NCBI RefSeq assembly: GCF_002157875.1
Contig: NZ_CP021376.1
Coordinates: 1,992,501-2,056,500 of the forward strand
From: Oceanisphaera avium
Lineage (GTDB): Bacteria; Pseudomonadota; Gammaproteobacteria; Enterobacterales; Aeromonadaceae
Length of the DNA stretch: 64,000 nucleotides
Direction: 5' to 3'
A program made the position numbers and the translations under genes. Positions 18,174-27,454 of this stretch are shown in pieces (the first letter of the stretch is position 1; the number at the start of each line of letters is the position of its first letter). The notes beneath the pieces were generated by a model. It made no database searches and was not told the DNA's origin. It saw only the letters and a list, made by a program, of their open reading frames with translations.

Positions 18174-19088
18174 TTACTCTGGAACCGAGGGCAGGACCGA
18201 TAATGGGTCCATATGAATAATGATATCGGTATAAGCAAACAGCTGTTCCAGCTGCTCTTCTACCTGTAATGCAATGTGATGTGCCTGCACTAAGGGTAAA
18301 TGATCATCTAGTTCAAGATGCAGTTGAATAAATCGCGTCGCGCCCGATTGCCGAGTGCGTAAATTATGTAAGCCCTGCACGCCAGCAACGCCTAGGCAAA
18401 CTTCGATAATGCGCCTTTGTTCAGCATCGGGCAACTGATGATCTAACAACATCTGAATAGCATCATACCCAATTTTAAGTGCGCCTTTAAGGATATAGCC
18501 GCCAATTAATAGCGCAAATAACCCATCGGCCCAATGAAAGCCCTGCCAAGCTAACCCAATAGCCACTAAGACGCCGATATTTAATAAAATATCCGATCTG
18601 TAATGCAGTTGATCGGCGCGGATCGCCACTGAGTTGGTTTGTTTTATGACATAGCTTTGGTATAGCACCAATAACAAGGTGACCAATATCGAAAATAAGA
18701 CCACCCCTATGCCCATGCCCGCATGGCTGACGGTTTGGGTATTAACCAGGCGAGAAATACCCGTGATCATTAAAAAAATGGCCGAGGCACTAATAAAGGC
18801 AGACTGAGCTAACCCCGCTAATGATTCGGCCTTACCGTGACCAAAGCTATGCTCTTTATCGGCGGGGACCAGCGCATAGCGAATCGCTATCAAGTTAATA
18901 AAAGAAGCGCTAATATCGAGTAAAGAGTCAGTTAACGAAGCCAGCATACTGGCGGAGTCGGTATAAAACCACGCTAGCAACTTAGTGAGGATCATCAAGC
19001 CCGCAGCCAGCATGGCGGCCTTGGCTGCACGGGTGACTAGTCGTTCATAGCGGGTTTGCTCGGTGCTTGACACCGTTATCTTGTTCAC
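18174..19088 (-). CDS. fieF: Cation-diffusion-facilitator exporter, FieF type (Fe2+/Zn2+)
   Basis: An inner-membrane divalent metal/proton antiporter. About 304 residues. Six membrane helices form the first two thirds, with metal-site motifs DSLLD in helix 2 and HYRSD in helix 5, and FGHGKAES at the cytoplasmic edge. A cytoplasmic metallochaperone-like domain follows (LRTRQSGATRFIQLHLELDD). Strong similarity to E. coli FieF/YiiP supports the name. The GTG at 19088 has AAGAGG at correct spacing and is preferred over the GTG seven codons upstream. It lies 34 bases after trmL. Confidence 0.92.
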   Translation of the reverse strand: MNKITVSSTEQTRYERLVTRAAKAAMLAAGLMILTKLLAWFYTDSASMLASLTDSLLDISASFINLIAIRYALVPADKEHSFGHGKAESLAGLAQSAFISASAIFLMITGISRLVNTQTVSHAGMGIGVVLFSILVTLLLVLYQSYVIKQTNSVAIRADQLHYRSDILLNIGVLVAIGLAWQGFHWADGLFALLIGGYILKGALKIGYDAIQMLLDHQLPDAEQRRIIEVCLGVAGVQGLHNLRTRQSGATRFIQLHLELDDHLPLVQAHHIALQVEEQLEQLFAYTDIIIHMDPLSVLPSVPE

Positions 19089-19122
19089 CGTCCACCTCTT
19101 ATCTCGCACTATCGCTTAATAG

Positions 19123-19587
19123 CTATTGTCCGCCAGCAAAGTCCAATTGGCGCCACGCTTCGTAGCTGATAATGGCCACCGCATTCGATAAATTCAAGCT
19201 GCGGCTATCGGCTTGCATAGGAATGCGAATTCTAAACTCAGGCGCAATACCATTAAGTACGGTATCAGGCAAACCGCGAGTTTCAGGACCAAACAACAAC
19301 ACATCTTGTGCTTGAAAGTGTGCTTTATGATGGGCTTGGCTGCCTTTAGTAGTACAGGCAAAAAGACGCTTGCCCTTCACTGCCACTAAGAAGTCGTCAT
19401 AGTTTTTATGAATGGAGATACGGCCAAAATCTGCATAGTCCAAGCCCGCACGGCGCAGGCGTTTTTCTTCTAACTGAAACCCCATGGGCTCAATTAAATG
19501 CAAATGACAGCCATTGTTGCGCGCTAAACGCATAATATTACCGGTATTGGGTGCAATTTCAGGTTCATAGAGCGCAATCTCGAACAT
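19123..19587 (-). CDS. trmL: tRNA (cytidine/uridine-34-2'-O)-methyltransferase
   Basis: A SPOUT-fold methyltransferase that methylates the wobble ribose of two tRNA-Leu isoacceptors. It has 154 residues (E. coli 157). Hallmarks are the start [17 protein letters not shown], the central [10 protein letters not shown] and the knot motif [16 protein letters not shown] precedes the ATG. It is followed by fieF on the same strand. Confidence 0.95.
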   Translation of the reverse strand: MFEIALYEPEIAPNTGNIMRLARNNGCHLHLIEPMGFQLEEKRLRRAGLDYADFGRISIHKNYDDFLVAVKGKRLFACTTKGSQAHHKAHFQAQDVLLFGPETRGLPDTVLNGIAPEFRIRIPMQADSRSLNLSNAVAIISYEAWRQLDFAGGQ

Positions 19588-19675
19588 GGTTTTCTCTTAT
19601 TAAATAAGGCCGTAATGGCATAAATGGGGCAACAGCGCCAAGCAGAGACAGATTTTACGCCTCACCTTAACTAAT

Positions 19676-21034
19676 TTATACCTTGCTTTGACAAGGAATA
19701 AACTGAGCGCTGCGCTCAAGATGCCACCACATACCGCCCAGCGTGATGCCGCGAGCCAACATAAAGCATACCATCGCCAGCCATAAACCATGATTACCAA
19801 GTGCTTGGCTTACATACCACACGGGGAAAAACACACCCGCAGTAGACACTAGCATCATGTCGCGCATTTGAGTGCCTCTAGTGGTGCCAATAAAAATACC
19901 ATCTAAAATAAAGCACCAGCATGCAGCAATCGGCATTAGAACTAACCAAGGCAAATAACGCACCGCTTGCTCACGTACCGCTTCAATAGTGGTAATTAAA
20001 CCAATGAGTGAGGTGCCAGCCAGCGCAAAAATTAGCATAAAAAGGAGTCCCACTAGGGCCCCCCAAAAGAGATTTAAGGCGCAGGCTAAGCGAAACTCTT
20101 GGCGGTTTCTCGCGCCTACCGCTTTGCCTACCATGGCCTCTACTGCATAGGCAAAGCCATCTAGGCCAAAGGAGATAAACATTAAAAAGTTCATTAATAC
20201 CGCATTGGCTGCTAGTACGTCATCCCCTAATCGAGCGCCTTGAAACGTCATAAATGCGAAAGTCAGCTGCAAGCATAACGCGCGTAAAAAAATATCGCGA
20301 TTAAGACCAATTAATTGCTTAAAAGCACCGCGCTTAAAACAGCTCGCCCAAAAGCCTATTGCTGGCCAAATATTGCGTTTTTTTAAAGTATGCCACACTA
20401 AGTAAGCGCCCAAGACTGTGGCCATATAATCCGCTAACACCGAGGCCGCTGCTGCGCCTTTTACTTGCCAACCCAGCCCCAATACAAACCAAATATCGAG
20501 CACTATATTAAGCGCATTCCCCAAGATCAGGAGCAGCATAGGCGCGCGTGCATTTTGATTACCCAACAACCAGCCTAATAACACTAAGTTAGTGAGCGCC
20601 GCCGGCGCACTCCAAATGCGCACTAAGACATAATCTCGAGCATAATGCTGCACTAAATCACTGCCCCCCATCAGCCAAAGCGCCAGCTCTGTGAGAGGAT
20701 ATTGTAACGCTAGGATCAGTAGCGCTAAACCCCAAGCAAGCGCGAGCGCGCGTGCTAACACCTGCAATAAAGCAAGGTTGTCTCCTGCACCATAAGCTTG
20801 TGCGGTAAGACCGGTGGTCGACATTCGCAAAAAGCCTAATAACCAAAAAATGAGGCTAATAATAGTGGCGCCCACCGCCACCCCACCTAAGTAATAGGCT
20901 TTATCTAAATGGCCAATTACCACTGTGTCTACCAAGCCTAATAATGGCACCGTAATATTGGACACTACCATGGGCAAGGCGAGCGCAAACACCTGACGGT
21001 GGCGAGCGAGATTAAAAAAAGAGGCAGGCATCAT
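19676..21034 (-). CDS. dinF: MATE-family efflux transporter, DinF type
   Basis: A 12-helix inner-membrane exporter driven by H+ or Na+. It has 452 residues. The two repeated halves begin with FALALPMVVSNITVPLLGLV and the region near IFLRALCLQLTFAFM. It resembles DinF more than NorM. In E. coli dinF directly follows lexA in an SOS operon; here a Sco gene and two intrinsic terminators lie between, so SOS control is doubtful. Substrate unknown. The start could be the first or second ATG of MMPASFF. Confidence 0.85.
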   Translation of the reverse strand: MMPASFFNLARHRQVFALALPMVVSNITVPLLGLVDTVVIGHLDKAYYLGGVAVGATIISLIFWLLGFLRMSTTGLTAQAYGAGDNLALLQVLARALALAWGLALLILALQYPLTELALWLMGGSDLVQHYARDYVLVRIWSAPAALTNLVLLGWLLGNQNARAPMLLLILGNALNIVLDIWFVLGLGWQVKGAAAASVLADYMATVLGAYLVWHTLKKRNIWPAIGFWASCFKRGAFKQLIGLNRDIFLRALCLQLTFAFMTFQGARLGDDVLAANAVLMNFLMFISFGLDGFAYAVEAMVGKAVGARNRQEFRLACALNLFWGALVGLLFMLIFALAGTSLIGLITTIEAVREQAVRYLPWLVLMPIAACWCFILDGIFIGTTRGTQMRDMMLVSTAGVFFPVWYVSQALGNHGLWLAMVCFMLARGITLGGMWWHLERSAQFIPCQSKV

Positions 21035-21060
21035 AAATTCTTAATCAAAGACATTGAGAT

Positions 21061-21101
21061 AAAAAGAAAACGCAGCCCATCCAGTATTAAGATGAGCTGC
21101 G
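21061..21101 (-). terminator. Intrinsic terminator after the Sco gene
   Basis: On the minus strand CGCAGCTCATC and GATGGGCTGCG pair across a nine-base loop (one wobble), then TTTTCTTTTT follows. It should stop most transcription before dinF. Confidence 0.85.
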
Positions 21102-21145
21102 CTTGCTTGAGCTTTAAAAGAGGGAAGCCGGATTATGCTTAAGGC

Positions 21146-21793
21146 TTAACCGCGCCAGCGCGCTAAAATACTGGAGAAGTTTTTAACGAGCTCAGGCCCA
21201 TTAACTAACGGCATTTCTGTTTTCTCATCAAAGTCGGGTCTAAAAGCGGCATGTAGCTCCCCTTTCGGGTTAACCAATGCGATCGAGGCAGAATGATCCA
21301 CTAAGTAATTTTCTTCTTCTTTATCGAAAATGCCATAAATTAAGCCTAACTGCTGCACAACAGGCATTAGTTGCTCATGTTCGGCAGTCACCGCAATAAA
21401 GTTAGGATTAAAGTATTCGGTATAGACTTTTAAGCGCTCAGGCGTATCGCGCGCCGGATCTGCCGATACAAAAATCACTTGTACTTTATCGCTTAATTTA
21501 GCCAACTCGGGATAAACACGCGATAAGTCCGATAAGGTAGTAGGGCAAATATCGGGACAATAGGTGTAACCAACAAAGACTAAGCTCCAGTGATCACTAA
21601 AATTTTGCTCGGTGAAAGGCTCACCTTCACCATCGATTAAGTCTACTTGCGTTAAGGGCTCTCGCTCGGGGTAAACCACGACCGCATCGGTTAAGCTATT
21701 TTTTTTATCGGCATACCAAGCACCGCCCGCTAAGGTGCCTACCAGCAATAGCAACATTGCTAACAGCCATATCCATCGATTAGTTTTAGCCAT
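21146..21793 (-). CDS. SCO1/SenC-family copper chaperone
   Basis: A thioredoxin-fold protein that delivers copper to the CuA centre of cytochrome oxidase, anchored in the inner membrane and facing the periplasm. It has 215 residues: one N-terminal helix (about 8-26), then the copper-binding CxxxC in YCPDICP and the third ligand histidine in DHSASIALV. All three copper ligands are present. No cytochrome oxidase genes are in the window. It lies between lexA and dinF, each separated by a terminator. Confidence 0.93.
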   Translation of the reverse strand: MAKTNRWIWLLAMLLLLVGTLAGGAWYADKKNSLTDAVVVYPEREPLTQVDLIDGEGEPFTEQNFSDHWSLVFVGYTYCPDICPTTLSDLSRVYPELAKLSDKVQVIFVSADPARDTPERLKVYTEYFNPNFIAVTAEHEQLMPVVQQLGLIYGIFDKEEENYLVDHSASIALVNPKGELHAAFRPDFDEKTEMPLVNGPELVKNFSSILARWRG

Positions 21794-22018
21794 AATTTAT
21801 CCAATGATCCGCTAATTTCAGCACCCTGAGGTGGCTAATTGAAAAAGTTGCAACAGTGTAGTGCGCTTTATCTAGAAGGTCTAAACTTCAGCTGCCAGCC
21901 TAATGCAAAAGCTAACTAAGGTCGAGCGAGCATAGCAAGATAAACAAGTGGAAAAACAAGTCACTAGCAGAGATTAACAGTGCGCAAGCAAAATAGCCGG
22001 GCTGCAGATAACGGACAT

Positions 22019-22043
22019 AAAAAAGCGCAAGCCAAGCTCACGC
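22019..22043 (-). terminator. Intrinsic terminator of lexA
   Basis: On the minus strand GCGTGAGC TTG GCTTGCGC (with G-T pairs) is followed by six T, 23 bases after the lexA stop. Confidence 0.8.
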
Positions 22044-22065
22044 TAATTTATCTAACATCCGTTCT

Positions 22066-22677
22066 TTAAAAGTCTGAGTTGCGTATTACACCTACCGCTA
22101 GGCCTTCAATAATTAACTCTTGAGTACGCAGATCCACTTCAATAGGACTAAGCTCTTCGTTTTCAGGCAATAAGCTAACTTGAGTCCCTTTGCGCTGGAA
22201 GCGTTTTACCGTCACTTCATCACCTAGGCGCGCTACCACCACTTGACCATTACGCGCTTCTTGGGTTTTATGCACTGCTAATAAGTCGCCGTCCATAATA
22301 CCGATGTTTTTCATACTCATGCCTTGCACGCGTAGTAAAAAATCAGCAGCGGGATGAAATAGCGACGGATCTAATTGGTAATGACTTTCAATATGTTGTT
22401 GCGCCAAGATGGGTTCACCGGCCGCTACTTGGCCAATTAAGGGTAAGCCCGTCTCTTCTGGCTCTTCTTCTACTAAGCGTATGCCACGAGAGGTGCCAGG
22501 CATCATAGTAATGGCGCCCTTTTTGGCCAGTGCTTTAAGGTGTTCTTCGGCGGCATTGGCCGATTTAAAGCCTAAAATAGTGGCGATTTCGGCACGCGTG
22601 GGCGGCATGCCGGTTTGTTGAATATTGTCTTTAATAATCTCCAGTACCTGAGACTGGCGAAGCGTGAGCGCTTTCAT
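22066..22677 (-). CDS. lexA: SOS-response repressor LexA
   Basis: Represses DNA-damage genes and cleaves itself when RecA is activated. It has 203 residues (E. coli 202). The N-terminal winged helix-turn-helix covers 1-70. The cleavage site is Ala86-Gly87 in QVAAGEP, with catalytic Ser121 (GMSMKN) and Lys158 (VTVKRF) spaced as in the S24 peptidase family. Two LexA boxes lie 8-43 bases upstream of the ATG, so the gene is autoregulated as in E. coli. The ubiC-ubiA pair lies upstream on the same strand. Confidence 0.98.
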   Translation of the reverse strand: MKALTLRQSQVLEIIKDNIQQTGMPPTRAEIATILGFKSANAAEEHLKALAKKGAITMMPGTSRGIRLVEEEPEETGLPLIGQVAAGEPILAQQHIESHYQLDPSLFHPAADFLLRVQGMSMKNIGIMDGDLLAVHKTQEARNGQVVVARLGDEVTVKRFQRKGTQVSLLPENEELSPIEVDLRTQELIIEGLAVGVIRNSDF

Positions 22678-22684
22678 AAGGCAC

Positions 22685-22700
22685 CTGTTTTTATATACAG
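22685..22700. promoter_or_regulatory. LexA box 1 (SOS operator)
   Basis: CTGTTTTTATATACAG matches the CTGT-N8-ACAG operator exactly, 8 bases before the lexA start, overlapping the likely ribosome site. Confidence 0.92.
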
Positions 22701-22704
22701 TTAA

Positions 22705-22720
22705 CTGTCAGTATATCCAG
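22705..22720. promoter_or_regulatory. LexA box 2 (SOS operator)
   Basis: CTGTCAGTATATCCAG matches CTGT-N8-ACAG with one change. Its centre is 20 bases from box 1, so both lie on nearly the same DNA face, as in the double operator of E. coli lexA. Confidence 0.85.
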
Positions 22721-22757
22721 TAAATATAACAGCGCAAGCATAAAATCCGGTGACCAC

Positions 22758-23624
22758 TTAAAGCAAGGTCAGCACGATGCCGACAAAAATCACCATGCCG
22801 ACTGAATTATTATTTAAAAAGGCGCTAAAGCATAAATCTCGCTCACGATCTGCTATCTGTTTTTGCTGAAAGACAAATAAGGCCGCCGCGCCTAACAGAC
22901 TCCAATAAAACCACGCGCCCAGCGCAAAGCTCTGCCCCGCTGCGACTAAAAGTACTAAGGTTAATAACTGTAAAACGCCCACAATAAGCTTGTCGTGTTT
23001 ACCAAACAAAATGGCCGTGGACTTCACTCCTATCTTGAGGTCGTCATCTCTATCAACCATGGCATACATAGTGTCATAGGCGATAGTCCAGGTGAGATTA
23101 GCAGCAAATAATAACCAAAGGCCCAGTGGCAAACTGTTGCTTTGCGCCGCAAACGCCATGGGAATCGCCCAGGAAAAGGCAATCCCTAAAAATAACTGTG
23201 GCAAATGAGTATAGCGCTTCATAAAAGGATAAAGTGCAGCCCAACCAAGCCCCGCCACAGATAATAAAATAGTGAGCTTATTGGTGGTAAGCACTAATAG
23301 GAAAGACACCACCACTAGCAAGGCAAAACAGCCAAGCGCTTGGCGTTCACTAAGCTCACCGGTGACTAAGGGACGGCCCACGGTGCGTTTAACATGGCCA
23401 TCAATATGACGATCCGCATAGTCGTTGATCACACAGCCTGCGGAGCGCATTGAAAACACGCCAATTACAAACACACACACTAACCACCATGAAGGGCGAC
23501 CAGCGCCAGCAATCCACAGTGCCCATAAAGTAGGCCATAGCAGCAACAAGGTGCCAATAGGCTTATCAAGCCGAGCCAGTGCCATATAAGCACGCCATTG
23601 AGGACGATTAGTAGTTGTAGTCAT
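22758..23624 (-). CDS. ubiA: 4-hydroxybenzoate octaprenyltransferase
   Basis: An inner-membrane prenyltransferase that attaches the polyprenyl tail to 4-hydroxybenzoate in ubiquinone synthesis. About 288 residues with eight or nine helices. The two aspartate-rich motifs are [15 protein letters not shown] and, in the second half, [28 protein letters not shown] near the start is characteristic. The ATG at 23624 has AAGAG upstream; an ATG eight codons earlier overlaps ubiC. It follows ubiC by five bases. Confidence 0.96.
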   Translation of the reverse strand: MTTTTNRPQWRAYMALARLDKPIGTLLLLWPTLWALWIAGAGRPSWWLVCVFVIGVFSMRSAGCVINDYADRHIDGHVKRTVGRPLVTGELSERQALGCFALLVVVSFLLVLTTNKLTILLSVAGLGWAALYPFMKRYTHLPQLFLGIAFSWAIPMAFAAQSNSLPLGLWLLFAANLTWTIAYDTMYAMVDRDDDLKIGVKSTAILFGKHDKLIVGVLQLLTLVLLVAAGQSFALGAWFYWSLLGAAALFVFQQKQIADRERDLCFSAFLNNNSVGMVIFVGIVLTLL

Positions 23625-23629
23625 TATTA

Positions 23630-24184
23630 TTACTCTTGGTAAGCACACACAACAGGTAAAAAAAGTTCAGTCACTAGTACTTGTGCCTTAGGGATAGCAA
23701 GCACCGAGCGCCGAGCCCACAACAAGTCCTCTGGCATAGGCTGGGTTAAAGGAATGATGTGGCTATGGGATTGGATAAGGCTCTGGTATTCAGCCCTCGC
23801 AAGTGCTGCGTATTCAAAGGGGCTGCGCGTGAGTGTGGGATCATCAAACATAAGCTCGCCTAAGGCTTTATTACCTAAGCCACCGAGTGCTGGCACCGCA
23901 TTAAGAGCGGCGGCTGAATATAAAGAACTGGCATAAATCCACGGTTTATTATCACACCATAATAGCACTTCTCGACAATAGCCGGCGGGGCTTCCTAGCC
24001 ACTTTGCTTGGCTGCGAGTCAAAGTGATAGCGCGCGTCTTGAGCAGTTGTACTTTAAATTCATGGCAATGGGCTCGTAAACGCACCGTTAGCGAGCCGGC
24101 ATCTTGTAACCAATCGATAAGAGCTGCGTTATCTACAGTGGCGTGAGCTTGCCAGTGCCAATGCGCATCATTACTGTGCTTCAC
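23630..24184 (-). CDS. ubiC: Chorismate pyruvate-lyase
   Basis: Converts chorismate to 4-hydroxybenzoate and pyruvate, the entry to ubiquinone synthesis. It has 184 residues (E. coli 165). Substrate-binding residues are recognisable in CREVLLW (arginine) and TELFLP (glutamate). It is the first gene of ubiCA, whose product UbiA uses the 4-hydroxybenzoate. Divergent from the FliL-like gene. Confidence 0.92.
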   Translation of the reverse strand: MKHSNDAHWHWQAHATVDNAALIDWLQDAGSLTVRLRAHCHEFKVQLLKTRAITLTRSQAKWLGSPAGYCREVLLWCDNKPWIYASSLYSAAALNAVPALGGLGNKALGELMFDDPTLTRSPFEYAALARAEYQSLIQSHSHIIPLTQPMPEDLLWARRSVLAIPKAQVLVTELFLPVVCAYQE

Positions 24185-24317
24185 GCGTTTTTCCTAGCTG
24201 TGATGTAGCAAGATGTCATGCTAAATGGCAGTTTTAGTTCTAAAAAACACGTATTCACTTGACCGACCCACACTTTGTTTAAACAATAGTCATCTTATTT
24301 TATAAAAAAGGCTCACG

Positions 24318-24710
24318 ATGTTTCGCATACTAGCCCTGTGTCTCTTGTTCAGCGCAGCTTCGCTGCAGGCTCAAGAAGCCGTTCCAGAAGGCCCTTTATA
24401 CTACACCATAGAGCCTGACATTATTACTAACTACCATAACTCGGGACAAACCTTAGGTTATATTCGGGTAACGGTAGATTTAATGTTAGAAAGTGCCGAT
24501 AAAATGCCGTTAGTAGAGCAGCATATTCCTTTGCTACGAGATGCATTAAACAGTTTATTAGCAGAGCAAGATCAACAAGAAATTCGCTCCCTAGCCCTGC
24601 GCGAGCAACTCGCTGCTAAAGGCTTACAGCGACTTAATGACCTACTGCTTGCAGAAACTGGCGAAACGCCAATTCGTCGACTGTTATTTACCAAATTTTT
24701 ATATCAATAG
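24318..24710 (+). CDS. FliL-like secreted protein
   Basis: A protein of 130 residues with a signal peptide (about 1-19, ending LQAQ). The mature part has the FliL-type core, YIRVTVDLMLES followed by an amphipathic helix region and a C-terminal RRLLFTKFLYQ, resembling the end of FliL where it meets the flagellar stator. It lacks the usual FliL transmembrane anchor, and no flagellar genes are near. Similar genes sit beside ubiCA in Vibrio. Function unknown. Its stop overlaps the glpG 3' end by seven bases. Confidence 0.75.
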   Translation: MFRILALCLLFSAASLQAQEAVPEGPLYYTIEPDIITNYHNSGQTLGYIRVTVDLMLESADKMPLVEQHIPLLRDALNSLLAEQDQQEIRSLALREQLAAKGLQRLNDLLLAETGETPIRRLLFTKFLYQ

Positions 24711-25540
24711 CGGTGTCGGAGCTGGCGATCTACTACGGCCTGCAATAAGCCAATCAGGCCGCCGCCTAAATGCGCAAGGTTGGCCACATTACCCAACACG
24801 CCAGCAAAGCCAAGGATGAGCCACACTAACATTAAAACGGCCATGCCATCGGGTAAGCTCATCCGCCCGCCAGGATTTAGACGCCCAGATAACCACACAT
24901 AAGCCAGCAGCGCATAAACCACGCCCGATAAGCCGCCAAAGTAGGGACCACTGGCAAAAAATTGCATAAAATTAGGCAAGATGCCAGCCACTAGCAAGAT
25001 TAAAATTAAGCGACCCGCGCCCCACTCGCGCTCTACCATGCTGGCTAAATACCACCACCAAAACAGATTAAATACTAAGTGCATCAAGCTAAAGTGCAAT
25101 AATGCCGGTGTAAAAGCGCGCCAAAAATTCACTCCCACTAACTGACTTAACTGTGCAGGAAAAGACAACCAGGCCAACACCGGGGCGCCCAGCTGTGCCA
25201 AACCATAGATCAATACACAACTCAGCAGCACGATAAGATTAACGGGGCCCGTACGCTTGGCGAGTTGAGCCAAGTTTTGTTTACTCGCCGCTTGGCTAGC
25301 AAATTTAATATGAGTATCACCGTGTAACCAAGCAGCTTCTTGATAGCGAGGGTGAAACGGCTCTTTAAGAAAACGAGCCACTTCGGGTTCTGCATCTGCA
25401 AACCGATGTTCATCTATTAGCCAAATACTCACTCGATGAGCATCGTCTAGGGTTTGTTCGCAGGCTAAACCTTGCGCGGTTAAATAGTCCACAAACGCTT
25501 GTGCGCGCCGCGCATCCTCAACTACCAATAGCAATTTCAT
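24704..25540 (-). CDS. glpG: Rhomboid-family intramembrane serine protease GlpG
   Basis: Cleaves transmembrane substrates within the inner membrane. About 278 residues (E. coli 276). A cytoplasmic N-domain (about 1-85) precedes six helices. The catalytic serine lies in GLSGVVYAL and the catalytic histidine in NLAHLGGGLIG; the WR-type loop residues are in GVNFWRAFTPALLHFS. The ATG at 25540 shares its A with the last base of the glpE stop (TAATG), so the two are translationally coupled. Confidence 0.95.
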   Translation of the reverse strand: MKLLLVVEDARRAQAFVDYLTAQGLACEQTLDDAHRVSIWLIDEHRFADAEPEVARFLKEPFHPRYQEAAWLHGDTHIKFASQAASKQNLAQLAKRTGPVNLIVLLSCVLIYGLAQLGAPVLAWLSFPAQLSQLVGVNFWRAFTPALLHFSLMHLVFNLFWWWYLASMVEREWGAGRLILILLVAGILPNFMQFFASGPYFGGLSGVVYALLAYVWLSGRLNPGGRMSLPDGMAVLMLVWLILGFAGVLGNVANLAHLGGGLIGLLQAVVDRQLRHRY

Positions 25541-25857
25541 TAGGCGGCAACCACAGGCTGAGTACGGCGCCACGCCTCAAAGCCGCCATCTAAGCTATAA
25601 ACTTGGTCAAAGCCTTGTTCAATTAAATATTGCGCTGCACCTTGGCTACTGACGCCGTGATAACACATCACAATAATCGGCGTTTCATAATCTACTTCAT
25701 TCGTGAACGCCACTAAGGTGTCGTTTGTTAAATGGTAAGACTCAGGTACATGGGCTTGGGCAAAAGATTGGGGATCCCGCGTATCCACTAAGCGTGCTTC
25801 GCCTTGGGCAAGTAATTGCTGCGCCTGTTCTACCGATATATGAGCAAATTGCTCCAT
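25540..25857 (-). CDS. glpE: Thiosulfate sulfurtransferase GlpE (single-domain rhodanese)
   Basis: Transfers sulfane sulfur, in vitro from thiosulfate to cyanide or thioredoxin. It has 105 residues (E. coli 108). The active-site loop CYHGVS has the catalytic cysteine at residue 65, the same number as in E. coli. Cytoplasmic. AGGAG precedes the ATG. It heads the glpEG pair; glpR and glpD are not next to it. Confidence 0.95.
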   Translation of the reverse strand: MEQFAHISVEQAQQLLAQGEARLVDTRDPQSFAQAHVPESYHLTNDTLVAFTNEVDYETPIIVMCYHGVSSQGAAQYLIEQGFDQVYSLDGGFEAWRRTQPVVAA

Positions 25858-25936
25858 GACTAACTCCTCTTAATAAATTTCTTCCAGTTTACCCAATCTC
25901 CTCTTTCTTAGCATTAGTCACAGTACTCTTGCAGTC

Positions 25937-26641
25937 TTAGCCGCCTAGATATGCTTGGCGTACTTGCTCATTCACTAATAAAGCGCGCCCAGAGTCAGCT
26001 AAAATAATGCGGCCGTTTTCTAATACATAGCCACGATCTGCTAGTTGCAGCGCTTGATTGGCGTTTTGTTCTACTAAGAAAATGGTCATACCTTTTTCTG
26101 CACGCAGCTGCGCTATGGTGGCAAATATTTGATTAATAATTATCGGCGCTAAGCCCAGTGAAGGTTCATCTAACAATAATAAGCGCGGTTTACTCATGAG
26201 TGCGCGGCTAATAGCGAGCATTTGTTGCTCGCCGCCAGACAAGGTGCCGGCTCTTTGTTGCATGCGCTCTTTAAGGCGTGGGAATAAATCATAGACTTCT
26301 TTTAACAGGGCACTATGTTCATGTTTATCCACAAAAAAAGCGCCCATATAAAGATTTTCCTCTACCGTTAAGCGGGCAAATATACGCCGCCCTTCTGGCA
26401 CAATCGCAATATCTTTGCGCATAATACTGGCGGTGTCTAAGTCAGTTAAGTCTTGGCCCTCAAATACCACGCGCCCTTGACTGGGTTTAGGATCACCGCA
26501 AATGGTCATCATTAAGCTGGTTTTACCAGCGCCATTGGCACCAATTAAGGTCACTATTTCGCCCTGATCTATATGCACAGTCACATCGTGTAGCGCCTGG
26601 ATTTTGCCATAGCCCGCATTTATATTATCCACATGCAGCAT
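25937..26641 (-). CDS. livF: Branched-chain amino acid ABC importer, ATPase LivF
   Basis: One of two ATP-binding subunits of the high-affinity Leu/Ile/Val importer. It has 234 residues (E. coli LivF 237). Walker A is GANGAGKTS, the signature LSGGEQQ, Walker B LLLDEPSLGL, and the switch histidine is replaced by the family-typical region FLVEQN. It is the last gene of livKHMGF. GGGAGAGG precedes the ATG. Confidence 0.94.
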   Translation of the reverse strand: MLHVDNINAGYGKIQALHDVTVHIDQGEIVTLIGANGAGKTSLMMTICGDPKPSQGRVVFEGQDLTDLDTASIMRKDIAIVPEGRRIFARLTVEENLYMGAFFVDKHEHSALLKEVYDLFPRLKERMQQRAGTLSGGEQQMLAISRALMSKPRLLLLDEPSLGLAPIIINQIFATIAQLRAEKGMTIFLVEQNANQALQLADRGYVLENGRIILADSGRALLVNEQVRQAYLGG

Positions 26642-26680
26642 ACTGCGCCCTCTCCCTAACAGCGTTATTCTGACCTAAAG

Positions 26681-27454
26681 TTAGTGGTGCTCAACATCGC
26701 CAAGATAGGCATTAATGACGTCTTTATTACTGCGCACTTGCTCAGACGTGCCTTGGGCTAAAGGGCGGCCCTGATTCACCACATAAATATAATCAGAAAT
26801 GCCCATCACTAGTTTCATATCATGCTCAATCAATAAAATGCTCACCCCTTCGTTATCCCGTAGGTCACAAATTAAATGATTAAGCTCATGGGTTTCATTA
26901 GGATTCAAACCCGCCGCTGGCTCATCGAGCATAAGTAATTGTGGGCGCGTCGCCATACAGCGAGCAATTTCTAAGCGGCGCTGTTGGCCATAGGATAAAT
27001 TATCTGCGCTGCGATTCGCTACGCAGGTAAGCTGTACTTTTTCTAACCAATAATGAGCCAGCTCTAGGCCTTGGCGCTCGGCGCGACGAAAAGCAGGAGT
27101 TTTAAATAGCCCTGCGAGAAAGTGAGTATTTAAATGGCGATGCTGGGCGACTAAGAGATTTTCTAGCACCGTCATTTCTTTAAATAACCGCACATGCTGA
27201 AAAGTGCGCACCATCCCTAAGCGAGCAATTTTAAAGCCCGGCATGCCAGAAATAAGCTGCTCTTTAAACCTCACTTGTCCGCCACTGGCTCGATAAAAAC
27301 CAGACAAACAATTAAAAATAGTGGTTTTCCCAGCTCCATTGGGCCCAATAATAGACACCACCTGCTGTGGTTTAACCGTCAATGCAACGTTATCTACGGC
27401 CACTAAACCACCAAAGCGCATGCTTAAATCAGATACCTGCAATAAGGCGCTCAT
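26681..27454 (-). CDS. livG: Branched-chain amino acid ABC importer, ATPase LivG
   Basis: The second ATPase of the importer, about 257 residues. Walker A is GPNGAGKTT, the signature LSYGQQR, Walker [13 protein letters not shown], followed by LLIEHDM with the switch histidine. The ATG at 27454 overlaps the livM stop by four bases (ATGA), showing translational coupling and fixing the start. Next gene livF after about 40 bases. Confidence 0.95.
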   Translation of the reverse strand: MSALLQVSDLSMRFGGLVAVDNVALTVKPQQVVSIIGPNGAGKTTIFNCLSGFYRASGGQVRFKEQLISGMPGFKIARLGMVRTFQHVRLFKEMTVLENLLVAQHRHLNTHFLAGLFKTPAFRRAERQGLELAHYWLEKVQLTCVANRSADNLSYGQQRRLEIARCMATRPQLLMLDEPAAGLNPNETHELNHLICDLRDNEGVSILLIEHDMKLVMGISDYIYVVNQGRPLAQGTSEQVRSNKDVINAYLGDVEHH

